Of a stretch of DNA of 64,000 bases, positions 22,433-34,208 are shown piece after piece. Position 1 is the first letter of the stretch, and every line of letters starts with the position of its first letter. A model generated the notes under the pieces. It made no database searches, was not told where the DNA came from, and worked only from the letters and a program-made list of their open reading frames with translations. Both the position numbers and the translations under genes were made by a program. The DNA is from Gyromitra esculenta (taxonomy: Eukaryota; Ascomycota; Pezizomycetes; Pezizales; Discinaceae). Location of the stretch: contig JBCAML010000012.1 of assembly GCA_038503075.1 (NCBI GenBank), positions 372,001 through 436,000 on the forward strand, written 5' to 3'.

Positions 22433-23359
22433 ATGAGCGCACCATATGACCCATCCAGTCCTGGGTTCGGGACTCCCAACATTTCCTCCTACGATGATAA
22501 TGATCCTGCCGAAATCCCCGCCAAAATCCAGCAGCTCGTGTGGATGTGGTACTCGTACCTAGGCTCCAGGGAGGATGTGAGTGCCCGCGACGGGGCGCTC
22601 AACAGCTCAGCGATTGTCTCGGACGCATATGACACTGGCGATTACGTCGCGTTGCTGGTGGCCCTACGAAGATGCCAGTCGATCCAAGGACCGCTGCTGC
22701 CTCAAGCTTTCGTTATGGAAGTTGAGCGGAACTCAGATACGGATCTCATCTCCAACCTCGCGGTTGGGCAGGTCCTGGAGTTTGTTTTGAGCATGCACGG
22801 GGTGCCTTGTCCGAGCGAGTACTATTGGCATCGAACGTTGTCTGTCGAGCTGTATGAAGATCTTTACGGGAAGCTCGATGATCCGGAGGAAGAGATCCGC
22901 CTTAATGCTCGACAGCCGCGCTACAATTCGCCGCCTGAGTCACCGATGCCAGATGATTCAGAGGGCTCAGACGAAGAGAGTGATTCGGATATCTCGGAGG
23001 GCCAAGAGTGCACTATCTGCACTGACCGGGAGATTACCATACAGTTCTATGGATGTCCTCACGCGGCTTGCACGAGCTGCACTAAGAAGTTGTGGTGGAG
23101 CAGGGTGAAGTGTGATACGCATTTTCCGACTTGGTTTCCTTGCCCGCTGTGTCGTGCCGAGATTAGTCTTGTTGGTTGGTTGTTGCGTGATGAAGATGGA
23201 GATGGTTCGCGGGTGGGTGACAAGATTGTGCACGGGGGAGTGGAAATGACAGTTTGGTCGTGGCATACGGTGAAGATGTGGATTGCGTGGAGGTCGCCGA
23301 AGGCGGGCGCAAGATTGGAGGAGCTCACGAGTGCTGGAGCTGGGTGGTTGGATCTGTAG
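22433..23359 (+). CDS. RING-type zinc-finger protein
   Basis: A single-exon gene of 308 codons. The N-terminal 170 residues are not recognised; they are helical, with a conserved-looking LVWMWYSYLGSRED and a hydrophobic VLEFVLSMHGVPCP. An acidic, Ser-rich linker (DSEGSDEESDSDISEGQ) leads to a RING-like finger at about residues 192-245: C-x2-C (CTICTD), a C-x-H pair (GCPHAAC), C-x2-C, and a closing CPLC, with an inserted stretch of about 20 residues between the second and last pairs. The finger suggests an E3 ubiquitin ligase, not proven here. The C-terminus (about 250-308) is Trp-rich. The start is the first ATG and lies in CGCAATGAGC; no introns are needed. Confidence 0.85.
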   Translation: MSAPYDPSSPGFGTPNISSYDDNDPAEIPAKIQQLVWMWYSYLGSREDVSARDGALNSSAIVSDAYDTGDYVALLVALRRCQSIQGPLLPQAFVMEVERNSDTDLISNLAVGQVLEFVLSMHGVPCPSEYYWHRTLSVELYEDLYGKLDDPEEEIRLNARQPRYNSPPESPMPDDSEGSDEESDSDISEGQECTICTDREITIQFYGCPHAACTSCTKKLWWSRVKCDTHFPTWFPCPLCRAEISLVGWLLRDEDGDGSRVGDKIVHGGVEMTVWSWHTVKMWIAWRSPKAGARLEELTSAGAGWLDL

Positions 23360-25459
23360 GCGAGGCGATCCGTATTGGTTTTGATGGTTATGTTGTTATA
23401 CTTGTTGCAGTGGTGGGTTTCGAGTGCAATTCGGATATTCCCACGGGCCTGGGACTCCTCCCGTACGATGTAACAGAATCGCGTTAAGTTAACCTATGAT
23501 TCCTCAAAATTGAAGATCGAATGCTGCAAGTTCTCTAGAAACCATTCGGCTTTAAAGAATATCGAGTGATGGAATATGACAGAAGCTCTTTTCCTAGAAC
23601 CTTTCCTCGGACAAGCAATAACGCTACTATCCGCAGTAATTCCCATAAGAAGGGATAACTGCCATAGGCTGTACAATACCATACGGCTGCAAGGGAAAAC
23701 CATCAGCTTGGTTCCGCCTGGCTGCATATATGTGCATCCACGAATGTGCATCGTGGAGGGCAGAAACCACCACGGATGTCCAGAGGAAGAGCTCGACCAC
23801 GCCCAGGCACTTTCGTGTGGGAGCAGTGCCCTCCGATAGAAACAGAGTGGCTTCTAGAGCTGCATCCATGAAGGGTTAGATCCCAGGCAGACAGGCAACG
23901 AATCTTATTGCTAGCGGCCATATTCGCTTAAGAACAGAGGTTGGGCACACATGATTGATCCCCCAAGGCATCTCAACTTCACTCAGCCCTCATCTGCCTT
24001 CGCCTTCACCTTCGCCTGAATCTCACCTGGCTTCAATCGAAGGAAGCCGCCTACGTCTAATCCCCTACGGAGGATTCTCCATCCAGAAAACCCACGATGA
24101 AGGCACTCGGCATCAGCATCCTCTTGCTTTTCCTCTTCATCTTCGTCATTCTTGTCCTGCTCTTTATCCTGCTCTCGACCACTATCACACGTCTTCCCAG
24201 GCAGTTGCTTGGGCCGTGGGCCGTCAACCGTGGCTTCCCCGTCAACGGCTCTCGCCAGGACTATGTCCCTGTTGCAGCGTAGCTAGGTCGAGCGTGTGTG
24301 CTGCGAATCGATGGTCGAGCTTGAGGGTGGGACGGAAGATCAGTGCATGAGATATGGAATACGGATGATCAATAGTCGGCTTCGAAACGGGGAGGAGGGG
24401 GAGGAGCATTTACGGAATGCGAAATAGAGAGGCTATTGCTTGGTTTGGATGGGAATGGAGCTGTACTATGTTTCCATGGGATAGCCACAATCAATAAGCC
24501 AATTAACCACTCTTTGCGGTTTCTATATAAGTGAATGTGCACTCATCAAAGCTTAAATGAAACTATACAACAGCCAATCCACAACTAGATTGGGCTGTAG
24601 AGGCTGCAGCAAGATCAGCAACTAGCCAGGCAGTAATCCTAACAAGCTCTGCCATCACTCGCCGCATCACGATATATCACTCACTTCCCTTCTCAAAACC
24701 ATCAGTCAAACCGTAGATTAAAAAGGTGAATAACAAACGAAAGCCTCTAGATTTAGGAGCCTGCTATATATACTATACACATAATTAAACTCACCCGCAA
24801 AGGTTACCACTATACAAAGCTCAACATCCACAATTCTCTACACATTCTGTAGTCCATCCCTAACCCCACACAACTCCCCATTTGCAATGATCAATTTCCC
24901 ACACACTGGACACCACTCAGTTCCCAAATTATGGTACTTTATATATATAATAATAAAATAAAAAAGGACATTATCATATGCATAACCAGCCCAGTCCAGT
25001 TCTAACACACCTGAAAAACACGCAATGAAAAAAAGCAGTGGAAGAAAAAAAGAAAAAAAATGACTACACAAAAAAAAAGAACCCTCAAACGCACTAAGGG
25101 ATGAGAAGAATTGTTGGATAGGAAAAACACATACAAAGGAAAAAGATAACGGAGAGTCGTGTATGGAGAGAAGAAAAAAAAAAACTACTACTACTACTAC
25201 TGCTACTACTATGATAAGTACGTAGACACCCTTTCCGCCTTATCACCCCCTTAACAACTACAGCTGCAACCACATTGCGTTCCCCAAGCCAAGCTACCAA
25301 AAGTAAAATGCAACAAAAACGAGAAGAAGGAAAAAAATCTACAGCCATGCAGCACGCCAGCAATAGCAAACGGAAGACTGTAACACAAGCACGACCATAA
25401 AAATAACTTTCGCGGTAAGCATCAACACAAACTCTTAGCTACTCAAACTACAACCCTTC
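23360..25459. other. Gene-poor stretch with one candidate small ORF
   Basis: No large gene. The open frames at 23494-23921 on both strands have no recognisable content. 24097-24282 is listed as a possible small membrane protein. From 24830 to 25400 the plus strand is A-rich, with a (CTA)n tract near 25184-25210; this is the 3' flank of the minus-strand kinase gene. Confidence 0.5.
24097..24282 (+). CDS. Possible 61-residue single-pass membrane protein
   Basis: A short frame from ATG to TAG. Residues 4-29 are almost purely Leu/Ile/Phe/Val, a clear membrane helix starting right after MKA. A tail of about 30 residues follows with RLPRQLLGPWAVNRG and DYVPVAA. Small membrane proteins of this form are common, and the tail is not low-complexity. 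It is overlapped by a longer plus frame (23955-24350) whose composition is worse. No family recognised, and a chance frame is possible. Confidence 0.35.
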   Translation: MKALGISILLLFLFIFVILVLLFILLSTTITRLPRQLLGPWAVNRGFPVNGSRQDYVPVAA

Positions 25460-28400
25460 CTAACCGTGTCTCCCCCTCAGCGTATCGTCATCGTCGCTGT
25501 CTGCTCCCTCCTCTTCCAATTCCCCAGGTCCTACAAACTCCGATACCTCTTCCACGTCATCTTCGTCTTCTTCCTCAATTATATTACCCCTACTGCTTTT
25601 CCTCGGCTGATTCCTCGATCCCGCAGAATTCCCATCCCGCTTTCCCGCAGATCCATTCGTTAGCATCGGCCCTTTAAATGGGCTCTTCTTCCTTTTAGCG
25701 AACGATATTCCCGGTGACAACACCGCGGCTTCATTATACCCAGATCTTACAACTCGTACATGTGACGGGAAAGTCGACGTTGTTGGTGTTGAAGGCAACA
25801 CTTTAATCGAACTCCTAGGTGACCGCGGCGACTTCATGGTAATGCTGTTCAAAGACGCCGATGAAGTCGACGATGCCTTAGAATGCGTCTTATTATGGAA
25901 AGAGCGGATCGAAGACACCGAAGAACTCGTCGACGTTCTCCCACCAAGCCCACGTCCTGAAGAGCGCCGGTATGAAGCATGAGGCGTCAATGGCTGCGGG
26001 GAAAGAGAATTCCTTTTCGGCGGTGGGGTGCTGCGGTGGGAAATGGCGTAGTTACCTCTCGAATTTCGGCGCGTGCCATTGCTGGCGCGGGAGTTCGTTT
26101 GGTGCTGAAACTGTTGGTAGATGTGGTTATTATTCTGACCCCCGGATTGCTGCAGAGCTTGGTTTTTGGAATTCGGGGATGTGGCGCGCTTCGCTGAATC
26201 CAGAAACCAGTGCTTTATCGATGCAAGCTGCGTCATAAGGGCGTGCTTCCGATTCGGTCGGCCCTTGCCGCTGCCACTGCTCACATCAAGGTGTAAGTCT
26301 GGAGACGACATCACTTGCCGATCTTGCTGAGGGGGTTTCAAATACGGTCCATAATCCCGATCTTTCTCAATCGGTGGTGGCGGAGTAGGTGACGGCGGAG
26401 TCTGCATTCCCGGCGATTTCGCAAAGTTTCGCTCTGGCAGGATGATTACGGCTACTAGCAACGTCAGCTTTTGAACATGAATAATAAAACCCTACGGACG
26501 AATCCCGGATAGTTAGTGTAGGGAGGGGAGGAGGGTGTATAAACGAACATCCATAATAGTTCACAGGAGAAAACTCACGGTTCGCTACATTCCTGGTATC
26601 GTTTCTCATCTGATCCTCCGCCTCCTCCGCCGGCGGAGGCAACGATGGGTCTAGGTTTGAAGCTGCACTCATTCTCCTACTTTCTATCTTGCGCTTCTGT
26701 CTCCGCCTTTCTTTCCGCTCCTCTTTTTCGATCAGCAGTGCCCACCATCCAGCCAATGAATCACACTTTTTCGCCAGAACGTTTTCTATAACTTGATCTA
26801 TATCGACGCCCGCCGCCTTCATTCTGTGTAGTGTATCTTTTTCCAATCTAGTCGAAAACGCTGCAGGTTGTTGTAATAATAGTATAGCCTTCTGCGCGGA
26901 AGCATGTTCAGCTAAAAACGGATGTGAGAGGATTTCATCAAGAGTAGGTCGCAGGCTCGGTTTTTTAGACAGGCAAGCTTTCAATATAGATACAGCATCT
27001 ATGAACACCATTAGCAAACCAACGATTTCCCTTCGTGATATTATATCTAGATCGGATTCCATAGGCAACCATACCCTCAGATAGATGTTCCGGATATCGC
27101 GGTTCCTCCGACAATATCTTCCGCCTTGTTTCGTCCTCAACATCTTCATCGAACGGCAATTCTCCGACTAGTAAGGCGTATAAAATGACGCCCAGAGACC
27201 AAACATCCACAGCTGTGGGTAAATTAGAATCCATATCATGCCGGTGTTTGAAGAGGGGACGGGAGAAGAAAGACGAGTGGAAGATGACGGGAGAAAAACA
27301 GTCCAAGGAATCCGTATCGGGATCCGAAGGAGGTGAGGAGGAGGAGGAGGAGGAGGAGGGTGAGGGTAAAAAGCGGAACCATCCCGTACCGTGCGCCATA
27401 TATTTTTCTCCTTTGAGCATCTCCGGAGCCGAGTAACATACAGTGCCACAAAAAGTCTGAAGGAGCTTATTGCGTTCGTATTCCCTCGTGAAGCCGAAAT
27501 CGCAGAGCTTGACCTGTTCCGGGTCAGCAAAAATAATATCATCCCTTCCCCGGGACGGAGGTCTGTACATTTTCGTGCTTGTCCAAAAGAATGTTTTCCA
27601 GCTTCAAGTCCCGATGTACACAGTTGTTCATATGCACATACGAAACGGCGCCGACCAGCTGTGCAAAGATCTTCTTCGTCTTCTCGACCGTTAGGCGTCC
27701 ATTCTTGATCAAGTAGTTATAAAGCTCATCTCCTGTCCTCACGAACATAATCCCATCAGCACTTCCCGTCGTGATCCTGTCGACATAGAGAGAAAGCTCT
27801 CACCAGGGCAGTACTCCAAAACCAGCCAAACCAAGCTCTCCGTAACGATGACCTCATATAGTCGGGCGATATGTGGATGTATCAGTTGTCGGTGATGATG
27901 AATTTCCCTCGCCAGGTTCGCGTCATCCTTCTGCGCAGACTTCAACACAACCTATAGAACCCCCCGAATCCATCAACATCAATCGCTCCCTGAATGACTC
28001 TTATCCATGTATTTCACCATTCCCCATCTTCCCCTATCTCCGTCTCATCCCGAGTACTCTTTCCTTCACCGATTTTATCCTCCTTCTCTCGCAATAGAAC
28101 CCCGTAGAAGCTGGACCGAACAGGAGAAAACAAGATAAGGTGAGAGAAAATTGAAGGATATACCTTGGACCCGTTAGTCAATTTATGGGTAGCCAAATAG
28201 ACCTTCCCGAAAGACCCCTTTCCGATCAAGCGTCCGATAGAGTAGTTGCCCACAGTCCTCAAATCCTTCGACGAGAACTCTCTATAAATTTCACCCGCCG
28301 TCCTCCGGTCAGCCTCAAGCTCTTCATCCAATCCCCAAAAACCAAGCCAGACGAAACGGGAAGAAAGAACAACAACATACTCTAACAGCTCATTGTACGA

Positions 28401-28538
28401 GTTCACAAGCTAAATACCATATCAGTAAACACCCCCGAGTAATGGGGAGGGTGGGGAGGGGTGGGGAGGTGGGAGGGTTGTGGCGTGACGTACCTTCGCC
28501 CTTTGCTTCTGCAATTCCGCCTTTGTTTTCGGGGGCAT
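25460..28538 (-). CDS. Serine/threonine protein kinase (CAMK-like, fungal)
   Basis: Nine exons on the minus strand: 28538-28493, 28409-28381, 28281-28164, 27951-27804, 27732-27569, 27513-27390, 27212-27075, 26998-26579, 26454-25460. All eight introns have GT..AG ends. Exons 2-9 join in one frame (712 codons). Kinase landmarks in order: GKGSFGKVY, the Lys in VVLK, the catalytic HRDLKLEN, DFG in KLCDFGFTRE, SAPE, DVWSLG. The domain ends near residue 300 with RPTLDEILSHPFLAEH. A conserved fungal extension follows (VDIDQVIENVL, AGWWALLIEKEERKERRR), then a long basic, Ser/Pro-rich tail with an acidic end. Exon 1 (MPPKTKAELQKQR..) is out of frame by one G in a GGGG run at 28497-28500; with three G the join reads QRAK/LVNSYNELLEE. 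This is a sequence error or a real frameshift. It is a signalling kinase; the substrate is unknown. Confidence 0.9.
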
Positions 28539-30914
28539 CACGCCCTGTTGGTGATGAGAATATTAGAATCCACTACCTTTTAAATAATCTTCCTAGCTCT
28601 AGAAACAGCCGGTGGGTACTACTTTTGCTGATGTCGAGTTAAATAATAATAATAAAAGAGTTGAAGGGTGGTTGTGTAATGCCGGGAGGATCTCCTGAGG
28701 TCGCCAGTTTCTCGAACCGGACAGGGGGGTGTAGGGGGAGGAAGGCTGCAGTAGAGCAGAGTAAAGTAGAGTTAAGGTTAAATTTCAGAACGATTTAAAA
28801 CAGCCCCTTTTTTTCTCTAAAGCCGGTAGTGAGGGTGAGAGAGTGAGAGGAAGAGAGAAAGAAAAAAAAGGGAGAACGAGAGAGAGAAAGAAAGTAAGAT
28901 AGAAGAATAATCCAAAAATCAGTCGATTGAGAAGAAAGAATAACCACTTCTTTTTTTCTCCTGGGTTTTGTAGATACTATATCGTATCGCCAATCCTAGA
29001 AAACCTTCCCCCCTCAAAAAACCAAATAAAAAAACCCGGGATATTATAGAAAGGGGCGACAGCGGCGATGGCGGTGGGAAAGAGTGGGAGGGAGGGTGAC
29101 GGCGGGGTGTGTTCCTGCTCCTGCTCCTGCTCCTGCTGCTGCACCACAAAATGAATGGAAGAATTAAAATGCAGGACAGGCTCCCAGAGGCAGCATGCAC
29201 GTATATGTAATGTGGGTGGGTAGGTAGGTAGGTATCGTATGCCTGCCTGCCTGCCTGCCTGCCGATGTATGTATGTCTGGGCTCTCATGCGTGTCTGGAC
29301 AGTTACGGGAATTTTATGTATGGATCGAGTTCTATGGAGATCCAATGCAAGGATAGCATGGATTGGGGCAAGACGAAGAACAATCTGAGGAGAGAACAAG
29401 AGGAAGAAGCAAATACGGGGACGAAGGGTGTAACTACCGTTTTATTCGATGGACTCTGGTAACTCCACCGGCAAACAGAAGGGAGCTGAACCCCCAAACC
29501 GACGACCGTTGGTCGCTCTGTTTCACCCCAGGGGGCAAGGAGGGCCCATCATGACGGGTTTCGGCCTCGGGGACAGCAATTCCACGAGAATGCGATTGTA
29601 TGCCAAGTGCGCCACTCACGCAGCACCACAACAGTGACAACGACCAGGCTACCGCGCTGTTCGTCCGTCTTTTCTACAATTATATACCGGGTACGTACGT
29701 CGTTGTCCTGCCCTCCATCCCAATTCTGACGGCGAGCAGTGGGTGGTAGAGGAATGCTCAGCATCCAAGGTTCTGATTACATACATGTACATGTCACACT
29801 CCGGTATTCTGCCTATGACAAGTACAGTACATGTAAGCACTCTGTACATCATAGGGCACCAAACAAGGCCTTCCCGAAACTACACACGGGCCTCTCCCGC
29901 ACGAATAAGAAGATCAGACGAAAAAACAAAACAACATCCTCCACCACCAAACATCAAACTCTATCTCTCGCCCCGTGCCGTGTCTCGCCTCGAGTCCCTT
30001 GCCTCGTCCCGTGAACCCTCGCTCAATGCCCCTCTGTATGTAGGCACAACTTTATTTCAATCGCTTAGCATGGATTATTTTGTACATTACGATTAGATGA
30101 ACTATCCCCTCAACACGAGCATTAAACTATCCCACCTCCCCCTCCCCATATCAACTACATACGTTCCACTCTCCCACCACCCACACTCATAAACCAACAC
30201 CCCCCCCTCAATAAATCCTGCAAAAATATCGCCCGCTCGCTGCCACCCAAGACCAAGAGACAATCGCTGTACGAAAACAAAACAAATGCGGGAATAGACG
30301 ACGCAAACTCGACACCAAGGGGAAGAAGAAGAAAAGATACAAGAGAGAATGATATAACATCCATGATCTCATTACCACCAAATGCGGTCTCTCCCCCTCT
30401 CTCCGTGCAAGCTTTCCAAATCCGACGACTATGCATATCACGAAAACCGGTATATATATAAAAGAAATAAAGCAAACGACAGAGAGAAAATAAGGGGCCG
30501 GGACAAAAAAAATGAATGCAGGCATAATAGAAATAAAATAAAACCAGCTGAAAGAACGTAAGAGCGGAATACTCACATCCTTTTCATCAACATACACTGT
30601 CCGTCCATGTGTGCCCTACTGCACTAGATACATCAAAACACAATGATGAAAAAAAAACAAAGATAATCGCAATTATACCAAATAATGAATTCGAGGCATA
30701 TCGAAGAGTGCCACCATCATGTTTTTCCCTGTCCCTGTTCTGCGCCCGTGAATGCAATAGTTGATGCATACTCCATCGATCAACTTCCTCCCACCCCATA
30801 ATTTTTTCTAAGAAACGAAAAAACGACACAACAAAAAGCGGATTCATTCAAAAACACAATAAGGAAAACAAAAAACCTTAGTATTATGCATCACTCCTCC
30901 TCACACTCACTGAC
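28539..30914. other. Long upstream stretch with microsatellites
   Basis: Likely promoter and leader of the minus-strand kinase, plus the 3' flank of the next minus gene. Tracts: AG-rich at 28835-28905; (TCCTGC)n/(CTG)n at 29113-29142; (GGTA)n at 29215-29234; (GCCT)n at 29240-29262. Open frames here (such as 30155-30475 and 30208-30597 on the minus strand) are Phe/Leu-rich shadows without domains. No gene is supported. Confidence 0.55.
29113..29262. repeat. Cluster of short microsatellites
   Basis: Three different tandem tracts within 150 bp: TCCTGC units passing into CTG, GGTA units, and GCCT units. They are perfect or nearly so, which suggests active slippage. Confidence 0.85.
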
Positions 30915-33900
30915 TTATTTTGCGCCGGATCCTGATCCAAAATTCAACATCCCCTTCAATCCAGTCTCCTTCTTCTTCTTCCATCCATCCTTCTTCTCTT
31001 TCTTCTTCTGCTCTAGTGCTTCCCATGCACTCTCGTCATCATCATCCGAATCGCCTCCTGAATTCTTCAAATGCGATGGACCAGCACCCTTCCTATTCCA
31101 CTCATGAGCAACATTAGATCCAAGCGTAGACGCTCGCCCTCCTGCGGGACCTGTGGTAGGGGGAGCAAATGATACAGGTCTATATCGCGATGGTAGCCCA
31201 ACAGTACTTCGTTCTGACGGTGCGATTGAAGGTGTGTAACCCGGCACAAGTCCTCCTCCAGGTGGCATAAGTCCCGGACCTCGCTGGCTTGCAGCTACCG
31301 AGGGAGCATACCCAGGCCCCTGGAACAAAGGAAGTGGCTCCATCATACTCATAGTTCGTTGGTGTGGAGGAATCATAGGGAAATTCCCACTCGATGTGGA
31401 GTTAGCCATACTCATCGGTCGCTGTTGGTTCATGGCTGGTGAACCTAACATCTGCTGTTGCTGTTGCTGTTGCTGCTGCTGCGGGTTTTGCATCTGCATC
31501 TGCATCTGCATCCATTGCATTTGCATTTGCATCATCTGCTGCATCTGGTTCGCCATCTGCATCTGCATTGGATCTCCTTGTCCAGTAGGCATCTGCATCC
31601 CGGGCATCCCCATCCCCATCCCCGTAGGAGTCAGGTTTCCAGGCGAATGAGATATATTTCCACCCATACCACCCATGGCACCGACTCCATGTTGCAATTG
31701 CATACCGCCCATACCACCACCTCCATGTTGCATGCCACCTCCCAAGCCTAACATACCACCTCCTGGCGACGCTGGTCTTCCAAAAGGATCCGGCATGAAC
31801 GAGTTCCTTTGTGGGGGAAATGTCGTTGACCCACCACCTTTCCTCGCAGCCTTCATTTCTTCTGTTCTCATAATCTCACCAATCAATCCACCCGGTTGAG
31901 TTCGCCCGGGCATTGCCGATGGCGGCATACCACCATACATTGATCCACCACCCACCGATTTCGCATCACTACCGCCTCCGTAAGCAAACGACATTCTGTT
32001 AGTCGGGTTGATGATGCTCGCTCCAATGTTATATGGATCAGCCGGAAGATTTCTAGCAAACGGTGGTAACCTAGAATCTTGGTGTTGTGCTGCCTGACGA
32101 AGATTTGGCTGGGAACTAGCATTTGAGAGTCGGGTTGGTGGTCTGTTCTTGGCAGGGAATCCATGGGCCATCAATATCCCCAACGGAATCTCTTCGTCTT
32201 CTTCCTCTGAACTCTTACCACTCGAACCTGGTCCTGACAAACTTAATTGCGGCATCGACTGATTCAGCGGCAGCGGTAACATAGATGTGCTCATTGACCC
32301 CCCCCTTGCGTTCATCATGCCCAGTGGTTGGTGCTCCATAGGTTGTGAGCCAGTAATCTTCATCATTTGTTGTCTGTAGACAGCCAAATGTGCTTCTTGC
32401 TTTTGTCGTTGCTTAACCGCCATCTTGTTCCGCTCCGTTTCTGATTCTTCCTCGGATTCCGAACCAGTTTCATCGTCAGAAGCAGAAAATGACTTGCCCG
32501 ATAATCGCCGTTGGTTATCTTGTTCTTGTCGGTACCTTTCGAACTGGGCTGGGGTCATGACTTTGTTCGGCGCCGTCGTAGGTTTGGCTTGTTCGAGGTT
32601 TTCGTACTTAGCCGCCAAACTAGCTGATGCCGAAATAGACGCGTCAAAATCCATCTCGTCTCCATCTGTCAATCTAATAGGTTTTAGACTCGGTTTGTTC
32701 ACTCTCGGCGTGCTGCCATTAGAGGTATACATTGGCTGTTTGTATTCCGGATCCGTGTTTCCTCTTGACATTGCCGGGCTAGTACCTCTAGTGTCATGGG
32801 AACTTGAAGAAGAGCTGTTCCCCGGGTAACTATTGACCGATGAAGACCCAGAAGCCGGAGCCTCCTCCCAGTTACTATCTCTATCCTTTACCTTATCCGT
32901 CAACCCTCTTGCTCCACCAATTAACAAAGACGCAGGTAACTGTTGCTGTGCCTGTGAGCGTCGATCTTGTTGTTTCGGTGGCTGCATGTTATTTTTGTGC
33001 GACGTAACAGCTTGTGCAACCAACGCCGCATCATCGTCATCGGGGAAAGATGATCGCCTCATCACAGCACTACTTCGTTTCAGTCCAAGGGAATCAGTGC
33101 TTCCACCCCTGGACGGGTGCTGTCGGCTTGGCCTCCCTTGCCGGGGTGCAGTTAAGGAATCGCTATGAGAATGGTTTGGTGCTGGTATGTTTTGACCAGG
33201 TGTGAGGTTTCGAGAATTTCGTGGAGAATTGTTACTCGCAGCAGGTATCACAGGAGGGGGCAAATCCTCCGCAGCTCCTGTGCCCCAACCATAAGGTGAT
33301 TCGCTAGTAACTGGTCTGTCTCCGTCCATATGGGCTGGGCTAGTATAAATATTACTATAAGCAGTGTACGGAAAGCGTTGGTTTGTGGGCGAGGTTCCCA
33401 TCGGATCGTATGATTTGGGGGGGGGGACAGGGGAGATATCATTATGGTTATCACTCTGCATAATTTGTTAGTCATCCAAGCCCCAAAAATACTTCAGGGG
33501 TGTGGGCTCTACAGTATTTATTATCCTTGTAGACGCCAATTTCGGTGCCGTGTGCGGTATTGCACCGATCCCTCCACCAGTTACTGGGGGTGGGCCGCTA
33601 CCCTTCGACGCATTGAAAGAGAACATGTCGTCCCCAAAAATCGAGGATGTATCAAGGGAAGTTTCTAGTCTTGGTGGTGTAGCTGAGGACATTGTACCCC
33701 TTCTCGGCGATGCAGGACCGTATAAGCCACCAACTGAACGTTTCTGCGAAGACCCTGTGCTGGTGGTGGTAATGGTTGACTTTGTTGACTTTGCTGTACT
33801 GTGAGTATAACCACTTGCCTGATGATGATCGTCAACAGATGCAGGTGTCCGAGGGGCGTCAGCGGACGGTAATGTCGAACTCGAGCTGAGACGATTCAGG

Positions 33901-34208
33901 GAACCAGTAGAAGCATAATAATCGGTGTTTGAATATCCAGAACCGCTGGTGTTTCCACTACCACTTCTAGGCTTTAGCATGGACCTCGCAGCACCGAACC
34001 AGCGGGGACGAGATGGTTCATACCGGTTTTGACGTTGGGCCCCACCGTAACCTCCTCCGTAGCCAGATGCTGTCCCAGCGTCGTTATTGTGATGGTCGTC
34101 TTGTTCAGATACCGGCAATTGAATTCCCTGGTTGGCCGGTTCGTAGCCAGCTTCCAACGCGTTTCCGGCGGATTTTCGTCGTGAGAATTTGGGGAATTTG
34201 ATAGGCAT
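30915..34208 (-). CDS. Large disordered Q/M/S-rich fungal protein
   Basis: Two exons, 34208-33513 and 33455-30915, give 1078 residues. The 57-bp intron 33456-33512 (GTAGAG...GACTAAC..ATGCAG) is a multiple of three and contains the in-frame TAA that would otherwise split the gene. I start at the Met of MPIKFPKFSRRKSAG, a typical fungal opening; an in-frame Met 23 codons upstream (34277) is possible. The protein has no folded domain I can see. It is Ser/Pro/Gly/Asn-rich, with an acidic-basic patch near the middle (SASDDETGSESEEESETERN), Met/Gly repeats, an MQMQMQ stretch and a polyglutamine run of about 11 from the CTG/TTG tract at 31450-31485. The C-terminus is charged: GGDSDDDDESAWEALEQKKK then a Lys-rich end. 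It probably acts as a scaffold or condensate-forming protein, but this is inferred from composition only. Confidence 0.8.
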
